A DNA stretch of 30,706 nt, taken from an uncultured cyanobacterium. GTDB taxonomy: Bacteria; Cyanobacteriota; Cyanobacteriia; Cyanobacteriales; Chroococcidiopsidaceae. Location: assembly GCA_946221495.1 (NCBI GenBank), contig CAMIFA010000044.1, positions 1 to 30,706 on the forward strand. The letters are read 5' to 3'. A program made the translations under genes and the position numbers. The notes under the pieces are model-generated. The model was given only the letters and a program-made list of their open reading frames with translations, was not told the DNA's origin and did no database searches. Positions 1 through 7,611 of the stretch are shown here, piece after piece (positions within the stretch are counted from its first letter, which is position 1; every line of letters starts with the position of its first letter).

Positions 1-2
1 TA

Positions 3-77
3 AGCAGCCCCATCAACTACACGGTGACGAACTTAGCTGACCATCTCGGCGGCGTAAGTCCTGTTCAAGCTAAATAA
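3..77 (+). CDS. possible 3' end of an unidentified gene (partial)
   Basis: The frame starting at position 3 is open for 24 codons and ends at a TAA at 75-77. The C-terminus reads ...NLADHLGGVSPVQAK. Codons are mostly C-ending (AAC, TAC, ATC, GGC), as in well-expressed cyanobacterial genes. It would converge with the hydrolase gene on the minus strand and overlap its stop by 13 bases. I do not recognise the protein. Twenty-four open codons can easily occur by chance, so this is only a suggestion. Confidence 0.35.
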   Translation, partial: SSPINYTVTNLADHLGGVSPVQAK

Positions 78-760
78 GTCGTCCAAGAAGGTAGAACAGA
101 GGATGAACCATACCAAATCCCACCTGCCCTAGGCGAGTGCTTTACGCCTTCTATCACTAAATTTTCTGCTCCCTGCAAATGAGCGGCTGTAATCGGAGTA
201 ATACCGTCTCCCCAGCAATCACCTTGTCCACAGGTTAATTTGTAACTGCTGTATGCTAGCCAACTACCCCGCCGTCGTTGTCCGAAAATAGTTTTACCAG
301 CAACACAAACATAATTAACGTCGTTATAAAAAGCACCAGGATAGTTACTGTTAACAAAATCTAAATTCCAGCGTGTCCAGCGTTCTTGGCTAATATGCGG
401 AGTACCCAGCGTAACTAAAGTAGCAACATAAGAATGAGCCTGACACTCAGCAATAGGAGTAATTTCACCGCGTCCTAAGTAGGGCTTTTCTCCCAAGTAG
501 ATCCGCGAGATCCAACCCCCAGCAGAATGCCCAATTAAGTTAACTTGAGCAGCATTATATTGTTGTAATACCTGCTTTACTGTACGATGCAGTTGCCGCA
601 AAATTGGGGTAACAGGTCTTCCTCCTAAAGTAGCAAACCAATCACGGCGTACTAGAGGTACTGTTACCGTTGGCAAACCCATCTGATTTAGAGATAGTTC
701 TAATTGGCGATAAGCGATCGCACCTTCTAAATATCCAGGCAAAATAACTGTTGGTAACAT
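65..760 (-). CDS. alpha/beta hydrolase (lipase-like)
   Basis: A 231-aa putative serine esterase or lipase of the alpha/beta-hydrolase fold; the substrate is unknown. The N-terminus (VILPGYLEG) looks like the first strand and oxyanion loop. The nucleophile elbow is GHSAGG with Ser79. A later Asp in WGDGITP and a His in GVKHSP, near the C-terminus, complete a plausible catalytic triad. The overall layout resembles lipase/PGAP1-like acylhydrolases found in cyanobacteria. There is no clear signal peptide, so it is probably cytoplasmic or peripheral to the membrane. The gene is divergent from cobI with 96 bases between them. Its 3' end may overlap a convergent gene that runs in from the left edge. 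Confidence 0.8.
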   Translation of the reverse strand: MLPTVILPGYLEGAIAYRQLELSLNQMGLPTVTVPLVRRDWFATLGGRPVTPILRQLHRTVKQVLQQYNAAQVNLIGHSAGGWISRIYLGEKPYLGRGEITPIAECQAHSYVATLVTLGTPHISQERWTRWNLDFVNSNYPGAFYNDVNYVCVAGKTIFGQRRRGSWLAYSSYKLTCGQGDCWGDGITPITAAHLQGAENLVIEGVKHSPRAGGIWYGSSSVLPSWTTYLA

Positions 761-830
761 TTAAAGAGGGGTTAAGGGTTATTGTAAAAAACTCTCCTTA
801 TTCCTAATCTATAATCTTTAATATTTCTCT

Positions 831-851
831 AGTCCCCAGTCCCCAGCCCCT
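831..851. repeat. heptameric tandem repeat (STRR-like)
   Basis: Three consecutive 7-mers (AGTCCCC, AGTCCCC, AGCCCCT) end five bases before the GTG start of cobI. They belong to the short tandemly repeated class common in filamentous and large-genome cyanobacteria. They occupy the place where a ribosome binding site would lie, and none is visible there. Confidence 0.7.
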
Positions 852-856
852 AAATT

Positions 857-1579
857 GTGAAAATCGGCACTTTATCCGGTGTTAGTGTAGGTCCAGGCGA
901 TCCAGAATTAATTACGCTTAAGGGACTGCGATCGCTTCAGCAAGTGCCAGTAGTCGCTTTTCCCGCCGGAATCCAAGGCAAACCAGGCATAGCGCAAAAA
1001 ATTATATCTCAATGGTTAAGCCCTGATCAGGTGCAACTGCCTTTGATTTTTCCCTATGTGCAGGATATGGCAGTGTTAAAGGCGGCATGGCAGACAGCAG
1101 CCCAACAAGTCTGGCAATGTTTAAAGCAAGGTCAAGATGTAGCTTTTGCCTGTGAAGGAGATATAAGTTTTTACAGCACGTTTACATATCTAGCGCAGAC
1201 ATTACAACAACTGCATCCGGAAGTGGTAGTACAACTAGTACCAGGAGTCTGTTCGCCAATGGCGGCGGCGGCGGCGCTAGGATTACCGTTAACCATTCGC
1301 CAAGAACGGCTAGTTGTGTTACCAGCGCTTTATACAATCACAGAATTAGAAGCAGTTTTAGATTGGGCAGATGTGGTTGTACTAATGAAAGTGAGCTCGG
1401 TTTATCAGCAAGTGTGGCAGGTATTACAGCAGAGGAGTTTACTACATAAAGCTTGGGTAGTGGAACGGGCAACTTTACCAAATATGGTAATTTATGCAGA
1501 TTTGAGCGATCGCCCAAGTTTAGATTTATCCTACTTTTCGCTGTTAGTTGTCCAAGTAACAAATCGCAGTAATGACTAG
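857..1579 (+). CDS. cobI: precorrin-2 C20-methyltransferase
   Basis: A 240-aa SAM-dependent tetrapyrrole methylase that methylates C-20 of precorrin-2 (or its cobalt form) to give precorrin-3A in corrinoid (B12) synthesis; cytosolic. The family P-loop-like motif GVSVGPGDPELITLKG is at residues 8-23. A second signature, CEGDISFYSTF, lies near residue 100, and LVPGVCSPMAAAAALGLPL follows. Length is normal for CobI/CbiL. The start is GTG; the family begins with exactly this GTL.GVGVGPGDPE sequence, so an internal start would remove the active site. No other cobalamin gene is adjacent. Heptamer repeats lie directly upstream and overlap the stop codon. Confidence 0.9.
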   Translation: MKIGTLSGVSVGPGDPELITLKGLRSLQQVPVVAFPAGIQGKPGIAQKIISQWLSPDQVQLPLIFPYVQDMAVLKAAWQTAAQQVWQCLKQGQDVAFACEGDISFYSTFTYLAQTLQQLHPEVVVQLVPGVCSPMAAAAALGLPLTIRQERLVVLPALYTITELEAVLDWADVVVLMKVSSVYQQVWQVLQQRSLLHKAWVVERATLPNMVIYADLSDRPSLDLSYFSLLVVQVTNRSND

Positions 1580-1590
1580 TGACTGATGAC
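1570..1590. repeat. heptameric tandem repeat over the cobI stop
   Basis: Three degenerate heptamers (TAATGAC, TAGTGAC, TGATGAC) run through the TAG stop codon of cobI (1577-1579). This is the same repeat class as at 831-851 but a different heptamer. Confidence 0.6.
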
Positions 1591-1731
1591 TCGTGCCACA
1601 GTATTTTTAAGATCGGGCATAGTAGCGCTAATATCGACGTAATGTTTTGTGCATCAAAAGCGTGTTGCGCTAGCTAGTATGTCTGGAATTGCCAGTTTGT
1701 GACAACGCAAGACAAGTGTATCGTAACTTCT

Positions 1732-3066
1732 ATGTCCTACGCCTCTCTATTCAAAACTCTACCTGAAACCTTGGGATCTTCCACTAGCCTGGCTGCGATC
1801 GCCTCTTTAGGTATTCATGGGCTACTTTTAGCTATTCTGCCCGTATTGCCTTTTGAATCCAAACCGTTAGAGACTTCTTCGCAACGAACAGTCGGACTAG
1901 TTGAATTAACTCCAGCTGAACAAAGTCGTTTGCCACAAGTTGCCACCTCGGACGTTACACTACCGCCGTTTGCGACACAACAGAGTCCATTACCGCCGCT
2001 ACCGCCGCCACCGCCTATCCAGACGGGGGTATTTCCATCCCAGCCGCTTCCCCAGTCCTTCCAAATAACGCCTAACAAGGCTATTTCTGGAAATTCTCAG
2101 GGGGCATCCTCCCAAACAAAAACTTTTACAGTATCACCATTAACTAGAAACACAGCACCTACAAGGATTGCGATTAATAACCCAACTCCAAGACAAATTC
2201 AGCAGCCACTACGATCCGGTGAACGATTGCCGCCACTGCCACCCCGTAGCAACTGGAGACAACCGCAAGTTTCTGAACTACCATCAACTAGGTATCTCCA
2301 AGGTTTTGATCCCAGTAGTCTTCCCCCCAGTCCACCAACAGCAGCTTTACCTAGTCCACCGCCGCTAGTACCCGAAAATCCTATTCCTCCCCAAAATATC
2401 AGCCCACCTCAAAACCAACCAGCTCAAAATCAATCAGTTGCTACTAATCAGCAGCCACCAACTCCTGTGCGATCGCCACAAGGTTTTGAGAAGACTAAAA
2501 GAGACCTACTAGCACGGCGAGATCAAATTGCCAGAAGTCGTGTAGCTTCGCCTCCAGCAGCACAAAATACCCCAGAACCCGGCAGACAAAAGCTAGAAAC
2601 AGCACTGCAACAAAGATTGCGATGGTCGCGAAGCGAACCGCCTTCGGCATCGCAGCCTCAGTCCAACCCAACTACTTCTACATCTGCAACAACAGCGCAG
2701 GCGATTCGACAGCTAGACGACTATAAAGCGCAACAACAGAAAATCCAAGCAAATAATCCCAAAGTTATCAGGAAAAAACCTGTTCGCCAAAGTATTACAA
2801 CTTGCGATCGGGCGCTGGATGGTGGCGTTGCTTATATCAACGCAGTTGTGAATCCTCAAGGCAAGATTGTTTCCGGACCTGATTTGTACAGTAAGACTGG
2901 GACTATTGACACTCAGCAGGCAATGGCTCTGGTTAGAAGTTATGCTTTCTCAGGAAATAGCAACACTACAAGTTACGATTTTGCGATCGCGTTTAATTAC
3001 GACACGGGTAACTGTTCTGAACCTACGGCTCAACCCTCACCTGAAAATCCTCAATCACAGTCTTAA
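1732..3066 (+). CDS. proline-rich TonB-like envelope protein
   Basis: Single-pass, periplasm-facing protein, 444 aa from this ATG (GTG at 1699 would add 11 residues; neither start has a convincing ribosome binding site). A hydrophobic segment, LAAIASLGIHGLLLAILPVLPF, follows a short N-terminus and should be a membrane anchor. The middle roughly 300 residues are rich in Pro, Gln, Ser and Asn with many PPLPP-type runs, as expected of a periplasm-spanning linker. The last 80 residues (CDRALDGGVAYINAVVNPQGK... to the YDFAIAFNY region) resemble a TonB C-terminal energy-transducing domain. No ExbB/ExbD or receptor gene is adjacent, so a TonB role is inferred from layout only. A 35-bp palindromic repeat lies in frame at 2619-2653. 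Confidence 0.65.
   Translation: MSYASLFKTLPETLGSSTSLAAIASLGIHGLLLAILPVLPFESKPLETSSQRTVGLVELTPAEQSRLPQVATSDVTLPPFATQQSPLPPLPPPPPIQTGVFPSQPLPQSFQITPNKAISGNSQGASSQTKTFTVSPLTRNTAPTRIAINNPTPRQIQQPLRSGERLPPLPPRSNWRQPQVSELPSTRYLQGFDPSSLPPSPPTAALPSPPPLVPENPIPPQNISPPQNQPAQNQSVATNQQPPTPVRSPQGFEKTKRDLLARRDQIARSRVASPPAAQNTPEPGRQKLETALQQRLRWSRSEPPSASQPQSNPTTSTSATTAQAIRQLDDYKAQQQKIQANNPKVIRKKPVRQSITTCDRALDGGVAYINAVVNPQGKIVSGPDLYSKTGTIDTQQAMALVRSYAFSGNSNTTSYDFAIAFNYDTGNCSEPTAQPSPENPQSQS
2619..2653. repeat. in-frame small palindromic repeat
   Basis: A 35-base imperfect palindrome begins GCGATGGTCGCGAAGCG and ends CGCCTTCGGCATCGC. GCGATGG / (C)CATCGC-type ends and CGAAGCG / CGCCTTCG inner arms face each other. 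It sits in the proline-rich linker and is translated as W-S-R-S-E-P-P-S-A-S. Elements of this look (GCGATG...CATCGC with CGAAGCG cores) are dispersed in many large cyanobacterial genomes. Confidence 0.6.
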
Positions 3067-3164
3067 CTAGGGGAAGTAATTCAGTTTAGCTAAGAGTGAA
3101 AAATAGTTTCCTATTTACGAGACAATTGAACTCCGAAATGCTATCTGGAAATTGCTTGATCCTA

Positions 3165-4190
3165 ATGGTTTTAGATGCTGCTTTTAAGACTCAACTACAC
3201 GCCTGCGCTGAGAGATTATTTTATTTGCTGGAGTGCTTTAGCCAGTCACGAGTGCTAGTAGTAGGAGATTTAACTTTAGATGAGTTTCTGACAGGTCAAG
3301 TAGAACGAATTTCTCGGGAAGCGCCTGTATTGATTTTGCGCCACGAGACAACTAGACAAGTACCTGGAGGTGGAGCCAATGCGGTGTATAACCTGGCGAA
3401 GCTAGGAGCAAAGGTAAAGGCTGTAGGCTTATTTGGCAAAGATGACCAAGGGCGATCGCTCCGTGCTATTTTTGATGCAGCTGGCATAGATACTGTGGGA
3501 GTTTTAATTGATCCAGACCGTCCAACAGTAACAAAAACTCGCATTTCTGGTCATGCTCGTCAGTCTGTAACTCAACAAATTGTGCGTTTAGACCGTAAAT
3601 CAGATGAATTACCAGATCCTGATTTACAGTTACAGTTAGCTGATTACATTCGTTCGCAGCTAAATACAGTTGATGCCGTAGTTTGCTCTGACTATGGTGA
3701 TGGCGTTCTTACTCCTACAGTAATTTCCGCAGCTTTGGCTCATTCCCGCACAATTGTCGATACTCAAAAGCAGCTCCAACGTTATCAAAAAGCAACGCTC
3801 TTTACACCAAATCTCCCAGAAGCAGAGCAAGCAGTAGGCTATCCAATTACTAATCCTCAAACTCTCACTCAAGCTGGTCTTGATCTCCTTGCTTTGACCC
3901 AAGCTCAACAAATCTTAATTACTCGTGGTGAACAGGGAATGAGTTTATTTACTGCTACTGGCGAGGAACAACATATTCCCGCGTTTAACCGCACAGATGT
4001 GTTTGATGTTACTGGTGCTGGTGATACGGTAGTAGCGGCGCTGACACTCTCGCTCACAGCTGGATCGTCGTTTTGGGAAGCAGCTATTTTAGGAAATTTG
4101 GCAGCAAGCATTGTAGTCCGCCAGTTTGGGACATCAACCACGACAGCATTTGAGATGAAGGCGGCTTTACAGACGCTACTTGAGGACTAA
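3165..4190 (+). CDS. hldA: PfkB-family kinase, heptose-7-phosphate kinase-like (RfaE domain I)
   Basis: Ribokinase/PfkB-fold sugar kinase, about 341 aa from this ATG, that most resembles domain I of HldE/RfaE (D-glycero-beta-D-manno-heptose-7-phosphate to the 1,7-bisphosphate, in ADP-heptose synthesis for LPS core). Evidence: VLVVGDLTLDEFLTGQ and RISREAPVLI near the N-terminus, the sugar-binding PGGGANAVYNLAKLGA, and the C-terminal DVTGAGDTVVAAL motif with the catalytic Asp and anion hole. The nucleotidyltransferase domain II is absent, so this is a kinase-only form. GTG at 3096 and ATG at 3138 would extend the N-terminus by 23 or 9 residues; I chose the start that fits the usual family length. 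It lies 38 bases upstream of rfbB on the same strand, so the two probably form a surface-sugar operon. The exact substrate is inferred. Confidence 0.8.
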   Translation: MVLDAAFKTQLHACAERLFYLLECFSQSRVLVVGDLTLDEFLTGQVERISREAPVLILRHETTRQVPGGGANAVYNLAKLGAKVKAVGLFGKDDQGRSLRAIFDAAGIDTVGVLIDPDRPTVTKTRISGHARQSVTQQIVRLDRKSDELPDPDLQLQLADYIRSQLNTVDAVVCSDYGDGVLTPTVISAALAHSRTIVDTQKQLQRYQKATLFTPNLPEAEQAVGYPITNPQTLTQAGLDLLALTQAQQILITRGEQGMSLFTATGEEQHIPAFNRTDVFDVTGAGDTVVAALTLSLTAGSSFWEAAILGNLAASIVVRQFGTSTTTAFEMKAALQTLLED

Positions 4191-4228
4191 GATTAGGAAA
4201 CCACTAAAGACGTATAGGAAAACAGAGG

Positions 4229-5353
4229 ATGATCAGGAGTGATAGCGCTACGCCGCGTCGGTTATTAGTCACGGGTGGTGCAGGTTTTATTGGCTCAAAT
4301 TTTGTGCATTACTGGTGTGACGCATATCCAAATGACTCAGTAGTGGTTTTAGATGCGCTTACTTATGCAGGGAATAAGCGCAATCTAGAGGATTTGGAGC
4401 AGCGAGAGAATTTTCGCTTTATTCAGGGTGATATTTGCGATCGCTTGCTTGTAGATCAGTTGTTACAAACAGAAAATATTGATACTGTAGCTCACTTTGC
4501 TGCTGAATCCCACGTAGATCGCTCCATCCTTGGACCAGGTGCTTTTGTGCAAACTAATGTAGTCGGAACTTTCACACTACTAGAAGCTTTTCGCCAGCAC
4601 TGGAATCAGGAAAAACGCAATAATTATCGTTTCCTTCATGTTTCTACGGATGAAGTCTACGGTAGCCTTAGCTCTAACGATCCTGCTTTCACCGAAACTA
4701 CGCCGTATGCTCCTAATAGTCCTTATTCAGCGTCTAAAGCTGGCAGCGATCACCTAGTTCGAGCTTATTACCATACCTACGGTTTACCTACTTTAATTAC
4801 CAATTGCTCTAACAATTACGGTCCTTATCAGTTTCCGGAAAAGCTAATTCCTCTAATGTGCATCAATAGCTTAATCGGTAAACAATTGCCTGTTTATGGA
4901 GATGGACAAAATGTACGGGATTGGCTGTATGTCGGTGATCATTGTGGTGCTTTGGATGTCGTAATTCACCAAGGCACTCCAGGTGAAACCTACAATATCG
5001 GCGGCAATAACGAAGTCAAGAATATCGACCTAGTGCAGATGCTGTGCCAGCTCATGGATGAATTAGCACCACGAACACTTTGTTCAACGGAGGACTCCGC
5101 AGGCAAGTGTCCTCCACAACTACCAGTAAGTCCTTGTACTAAGTTAATTACGTTCGTGAAAGATCGTCCTGGTCACGATCGCCGCTATGCAATTAATGCC
5201 ACTAAAATCAAAACTCAATTAAGTTGGACTCCTACTGTAACTATTGAAAAAGGATTACGGACAACAGTTGAATGGTATCTAAATCACCGCGACTGGTGGG
5301 AACCTCTACTGTCGCAGGAGTACCAGCAATACTACAGACAGGTTTATGTCTAA
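4229..5353 (+). CDS. rfbB: dTDP-glucose 4,6-dehydratase with in-frame repeat insertion
   Basis: Extended short-chain dehydrogenase, 374 aa, that converts dTDP-glucose to dTDP-4-keto-6-deoxyglucose, the second step toward dTDP-rhamnose and other deoxysugars. The Rossmann motif GGAGFIGSNF is near residue 16, followed by VVVLDALTYAGNKRNL. The catalytic STDEVYGS and YSASKAGSD motifs are intact, as are CSNNYGPYQFPEKLIPL and FVKDRPGHDRRYAI. Between ELAP and LPVSP there are about 16 extra residues (RTLCSTEDSAGKCPPQ) that the family normally lacks; they coincide with an inverted repeat at 5089-5115. The insertion keeps frame and lies in a surface segment before the conserved DRPGHDRR motif, so the enzyme may still work. 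Probably co-transcribed with the upstream kinase. Confidence 0.93.
   Translation: MIRSDSATPRRLLVTGGAGFIGSNFVHYWCDAYPNDSVVVLDALTYAGNKRNLEDLEQRENFRFIQGDICDRLLVDQLLQTENIDTVAHFAAESHVDRSILGPGAFVQTNVVGTFTLLEAFRQHWNQEKRNNYRFLHVSTDEVYGSLSSNDPAFTETTPYAPNSPYSASKAGSDHLVRAYYHTYGLPTLITNCSNNYGPYQFPEKLIPLMCINSLIGKQLPVYGDGQNVRDWLYVGDHCGALDVVIHQGTPGETYNIGGNNEVKNIDLVQMLCQLMDELAPRTLCSTEDSAGKCPPQLPVSPCTKLITFVKDRPGHDRRYAINATKIKTQLSWTPTVTIEKGLRTTVEWYLNHRDWWEPLLSQEYQQYYRQVYV
5089..5115. repeat. in-frame inverted repeat inside rfbB
   Basis: 7-base arms GGAGGAC (5089-5095) and GTCCTCC (5109-5115) face each other across 13 bases. The element lies within about 48 extra bases (5071-5118) that add residues not usual in the dehydratase family, which suggests insertion of a small mobile or dispersed repeat. 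Confidence 0.6.
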
Positions 5354-5766
5354 TCTTCCTAACTTTAGTAGAAGTAAGTGACTTATGAAAGTAAAGACTG
5401 GAGCCTAATGTCATTGTTTCAGTCACTACAATTGTATTCACAAACTCTTTACTAGCTCTTTACAACTTCTAAACCTGAATTAGCTAAAAATAAATCATGC
5501 TAAGAAAGTAATCTCCTAGTCTACCTTTTTTTTCCTCAACTAGGGAAGGAACAGACGATTTATCAGCGCTAGCATGAAAATTGTTTTTACATCACCCAGT
5601 AGTAAATCAATTCTAAAAATTTAGATTAAGAAGTCAATGCTTTACCGTCGACGCAGCATTGCATTGACTTTGTAGTTTTATAAGAGTTTTACATAAAGAG
5701 ACAGATTCAGGTAGTGCTGATTAAGATAGTCTAAGTAAATATTTTTATTTTTATTGAAGGTTACTT
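5354..5766. other. gene-free interval with one strong inverted repeat
   Basis: This 413-base AT-rich gap separates rfbB from the MshEN-like gene. I see no coding frame of note. The main structure is a perfect 10-base inverted repeat at 5631-5670. A T-rich stretch at about 5523-5535 lies between CCTAG and CTAGG half-sites. A ribosome binding site for the next gene, GAAGG, sits at 5756-5760. Confidence 0.5.
5631..5670. promoter_or_regulatory. 10-bp inverted repeat, hairpin or operator
   Basis: AAGTCAATGC (5631-5640) is the exact reverse complement of GCATTGACTT (5661-5670), with a 20-base loop. A second nested pair, AATGC / GCATT, allows an alternative shorter fold. There is no T tract directly after it, so a terminator is unlikely. 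It lies about 100 bases upstream of the MshEN-like gene and could be a 5'-leader hairpin or a regulator site. Confidence 0.4.
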
Positions 5767-6159
5767 ATGCTTACAAAAAAAATAGAAGAAAGAAAAACTA
5801 TACTCGGTGAAATGCTAATCCGCAAAGGATGGCTCTCTGAGACTCATTTAGAACAGGCTCTAGCAGAACAATCTAGCTCTAATAAAAAATTAGGTGAAAT
5901 ATTAATTGAAAGTAATTTTGTTCTTCAAGAACAAATAAACCAAGTATTATTAGAACAGCAGGCAAGGCTAGGACAACTACTAATTCAGGAAAGATTAATT
6001 TCTGAAATCGAACTAAACCAAGCTTTAGTAGAACAATCTAGCTCTAATAAAAAATTAGGTGAAATATTAGTTCAAAAAAACTTAGTTCCTCAAGCAAAAC
6101 TAGAAAAAGTAATAGAAAAACAGTATTGGCAGAAAAATGGTTTCTGGTTAATCTCCTAA
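5767..6159 (+). CDS. stand-alone protein of four MshEN-type motifs
   Basis: 130 aa, no membrane segment. The protein is almost entirely four 24-residue motifs of the pattern xLGxxLxxxGxLxxxxLxxxLxxQ at residues 12-35, 41-64, 67-90 and 96-119. Motifs 1-2 and 3-4 are each separated by the same five residues (SSSNK). That is the 24-5-24 layout of MshEN domains, the N-terminal part of MshE/GspE/PilB-type ATPases, some of which bind c-di-GMP. Here no ATPase follows. Only motif 3 keeps the leading Arg of RLG, and only motif 1 keeps the central Gly, so ligand binding may be weakened or lost. The two halves share a 40-base identical DNA repeat, pointing to recent duplication. A good ribosome binding site (GAAGG, 6 bases before ATG) supports the start. 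Function unknown; inferred to be a signalling or pilus-associated adaptor. Confidence 0.7.
   Translation: MLTKKIEERKTILGEMLIRKGWLSETHLEQALAEQSSSNKKLGEILIESNFVLQEQINQVLLEQQARLGQLLIQERLISEIELNQALVEQSSSNKKLGEILVQKNLVPQAKLEKVIEKQYWQKNGFWLIS
5865..5904 (+). repeat. 40-bp intragenic direct repeat, copy 1
   Basis: Identical over 40 bases to 6030-6069, offset 165 bases (55 codons). It encodes the end of one motif, the SSSNK spacer and the start of the next. It marks an internal duplication of a 55-residue domain. Confidence 0.85.
6030..6069 (+). repeat. 40-bp intragenic direct repeat, copy 2
   Basis: Second copy of the repeat at 5865-5904, in the same reading frame. The surrounding halves differ more than these 40 bases do, so this segment may be held identical by recombination or selection. 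Confidence 0.85.
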
Positions 6160-6276
6160 AATAATCTGCTTAATGACAAGTTTACTTATAATTATTAGTA
6201 GAATGTTAGGTGAAAAAGAATTGATATTAGACGATTGCCTTTATAACTCAGGCAACTTGGGAACAGTCAAAAATGC

Positions 6277-6795
6277 CTAGCCTCCAGTTATTTGCGGCAA
6301 GGTTGTATATAGAAAAACTCCCACCACAGCGATCGCTAATACTCCTTGAATTAAATTTCCTACCAAGGAACCGACAACAATTCCCACACCAGCCTTCAAT
6401 GCTAGGTTAAAGTCGCGCTGGTAAAGGTACTCTCCGACAATTGCTCCTAGTAGAGGTCCTAGTAAAATGCCGATTAGCGGTCCTCCAAAAGGCAAAGCTG
6501 GCAATAAGCCGAAAATGCCTAAAAACAAGCCAGCAATAGCGCCAATTTGCCCCCATTTACTAGCACCTGCTTGTTTCGCTCCCCAGTAGCTAGCTAGAAA
6601 ATCAATGCCGATCCCAAATAGTAAAACGGCGATCGCTACCACTATGGGTACAGTCACACTCCCCAGCGAACCTTGCACAGCTCCCCAAATTATAATCGCC
6701 ACCAAGATCAAGCTAGTTCCCGGAATTCCTGGGACAACAGCGCCAATAATTCCCACAATCATCAGAGCAACAAGTAGCCAGTAAAGAGTCAACAT
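6277..6795 (-). CDS. DUF456 family membrane protein
   Basis: 172-aa, strongly hydrophobic protein with about five membrane segments, rich in Gly, Ile and Val. The start MLTLYWLLVALMIVGIIGAVVPGIPGTSLILVAIIIWG and the later LPFGGPLIGILLGPLLGAIVGEYLYQRD stretch are typical of the DUF456 family, small inner-membrane proteins with glycine-zipper-like repeats and no assigned function. It is complete. It is followed on the same strand, 101 bases away in the upstream direction, by the CCB-family gene, so co-transcription is possible but not shown. Confidence 0.85.
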   Translation of the reverse strand: MLTLYWLLVALMIVGIIGAVVPGIPGTSLILVAIIIWGAVQGSLGSVTVPIVVAIAVLLFGIGIDFLASYWGAKQAGASKWGQIGAIAGLFLGIFGLLPALPFGGPLIGILLGPLLGAIVGEYLYQRDFNLALKAGVGIVVGSLVGNLIQGVLAIAVVGVFLYTTLPQITGG

Positions 6796-6896
6796 ATTTT
6801 AATTTCCAGCTGGTGTGACCATAGGGGCTAGGGATGCTAATACTAGCACCTAGCCTTAGTTATTGAGTTGGGTATTTATCTCAATACCTACTTCTT

Positions 6897-7595
6897 TTAA
6901 GCATTTTCCTCCGCTCCCAACTCCTGAACCCTGTCCTCTTTGAGATTATCTAGCAAATGAGTGTTAAGTGTTACATCTAATTTGTCAGCAATTCCAGCAA
7001 TCCAGTTTTCATCTTGCTTGGTGTAACTGCGGGGAGCATTAGAGCCTAAAATCAGTACGCCCTCTTTACCAATTGGCTGACAGATTACACCTTGAGTATT
7101 TTCTGGCAAATAATCAAATTCAATTCGTCCTGGGTAGATTTTCAAATCCACTAGGTAAACAGGCTTTTGTTTTTCTAGCACCCTTTGCAAAATTGCTCCT
7201 GGTTTTACTTGAGGATTAGTTCCCAAAATTCCGCGCCGCAACAGCACTTTTCCTTGATAAAAAACAATCAGCGATCGCGTTACCGTATTAGTTAATAATA
7301 AATGCGATGCCCACGCGAGTTCCGTTCTTACCGCCTCTGGTAAACCTGGCGCTAACTCAAAACCTTGTTCACCGATTAAGGTGACAGCATCAGGCGATCG
7401 CGGTGTAAATTGCTGCCATAGTAAACCAGTTAAAATCAACAACGCGCTTAAAATCACACCCAGCGCATCTGCACGAGCTTGAGAATCTGTCAACTGCGGT
7501 GTTAACAACCGATTTATCAGTAGCAAAATACTACACACGCCACCAACAACAATGGGTAAACGCCGCAAAACTGCATTTTGATCTCCTTTAGCCAT
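6897..7595 (-). CDS. cofactor assembly of complex C subunit B (CCB2/CCB4-like)
   Basis: 232-aa protein of the CCB family, which in algae and plants helps attach the covalent haem c(i) to cytochrome b6 of the b6f complex; cyanobacteria carry homologues. Two N-terminal membrane segments are visible (LPIVVGGVCSILLLINRLL and ADALGVILSALLILTGLLW), followed by a soluble domain of about 165 residues. That domain contains WASHLLLTNTVTRSLIVFY, YLVDLKIYPGRIEFDYLP and VILGSNAPRSYT-like segments, a weak GAF-like layout. I recognise the family by overall pattern, not by a catalytic motif. It lies just downstream of rpaB on the same strand, separated by about 100 bases of heptamer-like repeats. Confidence 0.7.
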   Translation of the reverse strand: MAKGDQNAVLRRLPIVVGGVCSILLLINRLLTPQLTDSQARADALGVILSALLILTGLLWQQFTPRSPDAVTLIGEQGFELAPGLPEAVRTELAWASHLLLTNTVTRSLIVFYQGKVLLRRGILGTNPQVKPGAILQRVLEKQKPVYLVDLKIYPGRIEFDYLPENTQGVICQPIGKEGVLILGSNAPRSYTKQDENWIAGIADKLDVTLNTHLLDNLKEDRVQELGAEENA

Positions 7596-7611
7596 GCTTC
7601 AGAATAGTTTT

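Noticed and set aside
780..856. Cobalamin riboswitch upstream of cobI
   Set aside because: The gap is only 96 bases, contains heptamer repeats, and has no B12-box-like sequence or suitable structure.
1815..2368. Open frames of 66-87 codons antisense or out of frame within the proline-rich gene
   Set aside because: They are by-products of the repetitive CCN-rich coding sequence; their products are low-complexity and lack ribosome binding sites. The same holds for similar short frames inside hldA, radA, ycf46, the symporter and the defence genes.
5865..6069. Two identical 40-base direct repeats considered as a CRISPR remnant
   Set aside because: They lie in frame inside one gene, only two copies exist, and the 125 bases between them are coding and homologous to the flanks. 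They are a domain duplication. No CRISPR array was seen anywhere in the window.
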